Assembly (NCBI GenBank): GCA_051654865.1 | Contig: JBOFYV010000057.1 | Coordinates: 1-34,520 of the forward strand | Reading direction: 5' to 3' | DNA: 34,520 bases | Source: JBOFOR01 sp051654865 | GTDB taxonomy: Bacteria; Bacillota; Clostridia; Peptostreptococcales; Peptostreptococcaceae | In this document: one piece after another, positions 32,494 to 34,520 of the stretch | Position numbering within the stretch: position 1 is the first letter of the stretch | Layout: each line of letters opens with the position of its first letter | Position numbers and translations under genes: made by a program | The notes under the pieces: generated by a model | Databases searched by the model: none | What the model was told of the DNA's origin: nothing | What the model saw: only the letters and a program-made list of their open reading frames with translations

Positions 32494-32750
32494 TGGATGC
32501 TATGGGTTGGCAAATCGGTGCTGTTTTATTTGGAGCATCAGCTCTTATTATAGCGATATACATAAGTAAATTACTTCATAGTGCAACAATGGTAGTAGAC
32601 AAAGCATATAAAATAATAGATTATAATGAAAGACATATATACGAAACTATAGAAAATGTTGCATCTATTTCTAAGAATACAGATGAAATAGTAGATGTAG
32701 TTAATAAATTTACAGGTATAGCAAGAATATTTAAATTTATGAAGAGATAA
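32493..32750 (+). CDS. DUF948-like small membrane protein
   Basis: An 85-residue protein with one N-terminal membrane segment (about 6-26; WQIGAVLFGASALIIAIYISKLL) and a helical cytoplasmic part with heptad-like repeats (IYETIENVASISKNTDEIVDVVNKF), the DUF948 pattern often paired with YtxH. The start ATG overlaps the stop of the previous gene (TAATG), so the pair is coupled. The function is unknown; it may act in envelope stress. Confidence 0.75.
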   Translation: MDAMGWQIGAVLFGASALIIAIYISKLLHSATMVVDKAYKIIDYNERHIYETIENVASISKNTDEIVDVVNKFTGIARIFKFMKR

Positions 32751-32766
32751 TTAAGGAGGTTTGTTA

Positions 32767-33084
32767 ATGTCAATAAACATTAATTCTAGCTTAGACAACC
32801 AAAATAACTTTTGGAGTGTAGCTCTTGAAGGAGAGTTAGACGTATCAACTGCAGATAAATTGAAAGAATACTTACATAAATTAGCAGATGAGCAAGTAAT
32901 AGATATGAAAATAGATCTTACAAATTTAGATTATATAGACTCTACAGGATTAGGGGTTATTATTGGAGTTCTAAAAAAATTAAAAACGAGTGATAAAGAA
33001 ATTTATATAATGAACCCAAAAAGTAATGTAAAGAAAATTTTTACAATAACAGGTCTAGATAAAATATTTAAAGTGGAGGGATAA
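32767..33084 (+). CDS. rsbV: Anti-sigma factor antagonist RsbV (STAS domain)
   Basis: A 105-residue STAS protein that binds RsbW and frees SigB. The phosphorylation serine is S59 in LDYIDSTGLGVII. The ATG at 32767 has AAGGAGG six bases upstream. RsbV is inactive when phosphorylated by RsbW, and dephosphorylated by a PP2C phosphatase that is not in this window. It lies 16 bases past the DUF948 gene and 3 bases before rsbW. Confidence 0.95.
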   Translation: MSININSSLDNQNNFWSVALEGELDVSTADKLKEYLHKLADEQVIDMKIDLTNLDYIDSTGLGVIIGVLKKLKTSDKEIYIMNPKSNVKKIFTITGLDKIFKVEG

Positions 33085-33087
33085 GCA

Positions 33088-33495
33088 TTGACTTGTGAAA
33101 CTATAAAAATGGAAATACCTGCAAACCCTGATTACGTTAGTATAATAAGACTAACAACATCGGGTATAGCAAATAGAGTAGGATTTTCAATGGATGATAT
33201 AGAAGATATGAAAGTAGCTGTGTCAGAAGCTTGTACAAATGCTATCAAACATAGTGAGGATAATAAGGTTAACATAGCATTTAACTTATTATCAGATAAG
33301 CTTGAAATAGAAATAAAAGATAATGGCAAAGGATATGATGTAAGTTCAATAGAGACACCTGATTTAAATAATCCAAAAGAAAGTGGACTAGGTTTATTTA
33401 TTATACAAACGTTAATGGATGAAGTGAATATAGATTCAAATGGAAATAAAGGGACAATAATAAAAATGACTAAGTACTTAGGAGTTGATATCTAA
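33088..33495 (+). CDS. rsbW: Anti-sigma factor kinase RsbW
   Basis: A 135-residue GHKL-type serine kinase that binds and holds SigB and phosphorylates RsbV. N-box VSEACTNAIKHS (about 47-58), the DNGKGYD (about 78-84) and ESGLGLFIIQTLMDEV (about 97-112) are present. The start is TTG at 33088 with GGAGGG upstream. It overlaps sigB by one base (TAATG), so the kinase and sigma factor are made in step. Confidence 0.95.
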   Translation: MTCETIKMEIPANPDYVSIIRLTTSGIANRVGFSMDDIEDMKVAVSEACTNAIKHSEDNKVNIAFNLLSDKLEIEIKDNGKGYDVSSIETPDLNNPKESGLGLFIIQTLMDEVNIDSNGNKGTIIKMTKYLGVDI

Positions 33496-34271
33496 TGAAG
33501 GGTGTAGCTAATGCTACGGATTACCTAAATATGGATACCAAAGAGCTATTTAGGATATATAGTAAGGATAAAGATAATAAAGATATTAGAAATATCCTTA
33601 TAGAGAGGCATTTATATTTAGTAAACTTGCTAGCTAAGAAGTATATAAATAAAGGTGTAGATTTTGAGGACATCTATCAAGTAGGATCATTAGCATTAAT
33701 ATATGCAATAGATAGATATGATATAGAAAAAGGATACGAGTTTTCTAGTTTTGCTACGCCAACAATAGTAGGCGAGATAAAAAAATATTTTAGAGATAAA
33801 GTCTGGACTCTAAGAGTACCAAGAAGAGTACAAGAGCTAAATAAAAAGATAAATGAAGCAAAACTTATTCTTGAGCAAGAAAACAAAAAGCATCCTAAAG
33901 TAAAAGAGATAGCTCAATACCTAGGGTGTACAGAAGAAGAAGTATTAGAAGCAATGGAAGCATCTTATGGATATCAACCAATATCTTTAGATTCATCAAG
34001 TAATGATGATTCAGAGGATAAAGAAATAACATTGATAGATAAGATTGGGCAAGATGAAAATAGTTTTAGTAATATAGAGCAACAAGATTTTATAAATAAA
34101 TTTATTGAGAATTTAAATGAACTAGAAGTTAAAATTTTTAAAGATAGATTCTTTTTAGATAAAACACAATCAGCGATAGCAAAAGAACTAGACATATCTC
34201 AAATGACTGTTTCTAGGCTAGAAAAGAAGATAGTAGAAAAGCTTAGAAAAGAATATGAAAAAAATATTTAA
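33495..34271 (+). CDS. sigB: RNA polymerase sigma factor SigB
   Basis: A 258-residue group 3 sigma factor for general stress. Region 2 (about 26-96) contains EDIYQVGSLALIYAIDRYDIEKGYEFSSFATPTIVGEIKKYFRD; region 3 spans about 110-160; region 4 ends in QSAIAKELDISQMTVSRLEKKIVEKL (about 225-250), a helix-turn-helix for -35 recognition. It is the final gene of the YtxH / DUF948 / rsbV / rsbW / sigB group. No terminator separates it from the rRNA promoter, which lies 7 bases past its stop. Confidence 0.95.
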   Translation: MKGVANATDYLNMDTKELFRIYSKDKDNKDIRNILIERHLYLVNLLAKKYINKGVDFEDIYQVGSLALIYAIDRYDIEKGYEFSSFATPTIVGEIKKYFRDKVWTLRVPRRVQELNKKINEAKLILEQENKKHPKVKEIAQYLGCTEEEVLEAMEASYGYQPISLDSSSNDDSEDKEITLIDKIGQDENSFSNIEQQDFINKFIENLNELEVKIFKDRFFLDKTQSAIAKELDISQMTVSRLEKKIVEKLRKEYEKNI

Positions 34272-34278
34272 AAAAGTA

Positions 34279-34307
34279 TTGACCTACTGTTTATTATATA
34301 GTATATT
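34279..34307 (+). promoter_or_regulatory. rRNA operon promoter
   Basis: A -35 TTGACC (34279-34284), exactly 17 bases, then -10 TATATT (34302-34307). The upstream stretch is A/T-rich like a UP element. The likely start is near 34314. The spacer includes half of a 12-bp inverted repeat whose partner is in the leader (34401-34412). Confidence 0.85.
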
Positions 34308-34312
34308 ATTAC

Positions 34313-34400
34313 TTGTCCTTAAGAAAAGGGCAAACAACATTGGAAGTAACAAATATTAAAATTTTGTTAATCTGAAAGTTGAAAAATGAACTTTGAAAAT
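34313..34400 (+). promoter_or_regulatory. rRNA leader with boxB-like hairpin and boxA-like site
   Basis: TTGTCCTT (34313-34320) and AAGGGCAA (34326-34333) form an 8-bp stem with one G-T pair at the predicted RNA 5' end. Further on TGAACTTTGAAAAT (34387-34400) resembles the boxA antitermination element of Firmicute rRNA leaders. No coding region is seen in 34272-34502. Confidence 0.55.
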
Positions 34401-34502
34401 TAAACAGTAGGTTAATTTATATAACATAATTCTTATTAAGAATTAAACACAAACAACCAAGCCAGATATTCAGATAATGATTAGCTGAGCGATGGACAAC
34501 TT

Positions 34503-34520
34503 TTATTTGAGAGTTTGATC
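34503..34520 (+). rRNA. 16S rRNA, first 18 bases
   Basis: The window ends in TTTGAGAGTTTGATC, the 5' start of bacterial 16S rRNA. The mature end is placed near 34503 by alignment to the E. coli 5' end (18 bases to GATC). The rest lies outside the window. Confidence 0.88.

Noticed and set aside
32690..32725. SigB-type promoter (GTTAAT and GGTATA) upstream of rsbV
   Set aside because: The spacing of about 9 bases is too short for a SigB promoter and the -10 lacks the GGGTAT form.
1..34520. Mobile elements, prophage, CRISPR arrays or toxin genes
   Set aside because: I found no transposase, integrase, direct-repeat array or foreign-looking gene; every coding region belongs to the conserved origin neighbourhood or a known clostridial family.

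Overview
The window is the replication-origin region of a low-GC, spore-forming Firmicute. Gene order, AT-rich codon use and the family signatures fit the Peptostreptococcaceae (Clostridioides / Paeniclostridium / Paraclostridium / Romboutsia type). In particular, gyrA is followed by two small membrane-protein genes, then rsbV-rsbW-sigB and a 16S rRNA operon, and soj-parB is followed directly by a cysteine desulfurase. I cannot fix the genus from sequence alone. No insertion sequence, phage, CRISPR array or obvious horizontally acquired block is visible.

Layout. All genes left of about 23.1 kb are on the minus strand and all genes right of 23.6 kb are on the plus strand, so replication diverges from dnaA. 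From the left edge: three tRNA genes (Val partial, Glu, Lys); purA; a 477-bp AT-rich gap carrying a cluster of DnaA-box-like 9-mers; a mazG-like / DUF2232 / gdpP / rplI / dnaB operon; the rpsF-ssb-rpsR operon; a PLP aminotransferase; a small block with links to selenium and sulfur metabolism (yedF, DUF3343, DUF951); an HTH-TPR regulator; the soj-parB-cysteine desulfurase operon; noc; mnmE-mnmG-rsmG; and rpmH-rnpA-yidD-yidC-jag.

The origin is bipartite. oriC1 lies between rpmH and dnaA with nine DnaA-box-like sites. oriC2 lies between dnaA and dnaN with five boxes, a 13-bp inverted repeat with a DnaA box in its loop, a DnaA-trio array and an AT-rich tract. To the right come dnaA, dnaN, an S4-domain gene, recF, gyrB, gyrA, a YtxH-like gene, a DUF948-like gene, rsbV, rsbW, sigB, a strong rRNA promoter with leader, and the first bases of 16S rRNA.

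How it works together: initiation (DnaA, DnaB, clamp), topology (gyrase), repair (RecF, SSB), segregation and division-site control (Soj, ParB, Noc), translation and tRNA modification (L34, L9, S6, S18, MnmEG, RsmG, RnpA), membrane insertion (YidC, YidD), c-di-AMP turnover (GdpP) and a general stress sigma factor sit together near the origin. The points most worth a second look are the second DnaA-box cluster between dnaB and purA, the DnaA box wedged between the Shine-Dalgarno and start codon of dnaN, the palindrome in oriC2, the near-match to parS between mnmE and mnmG, and the uncharacterised yedF/DUF3343/DUF951/regulator block.
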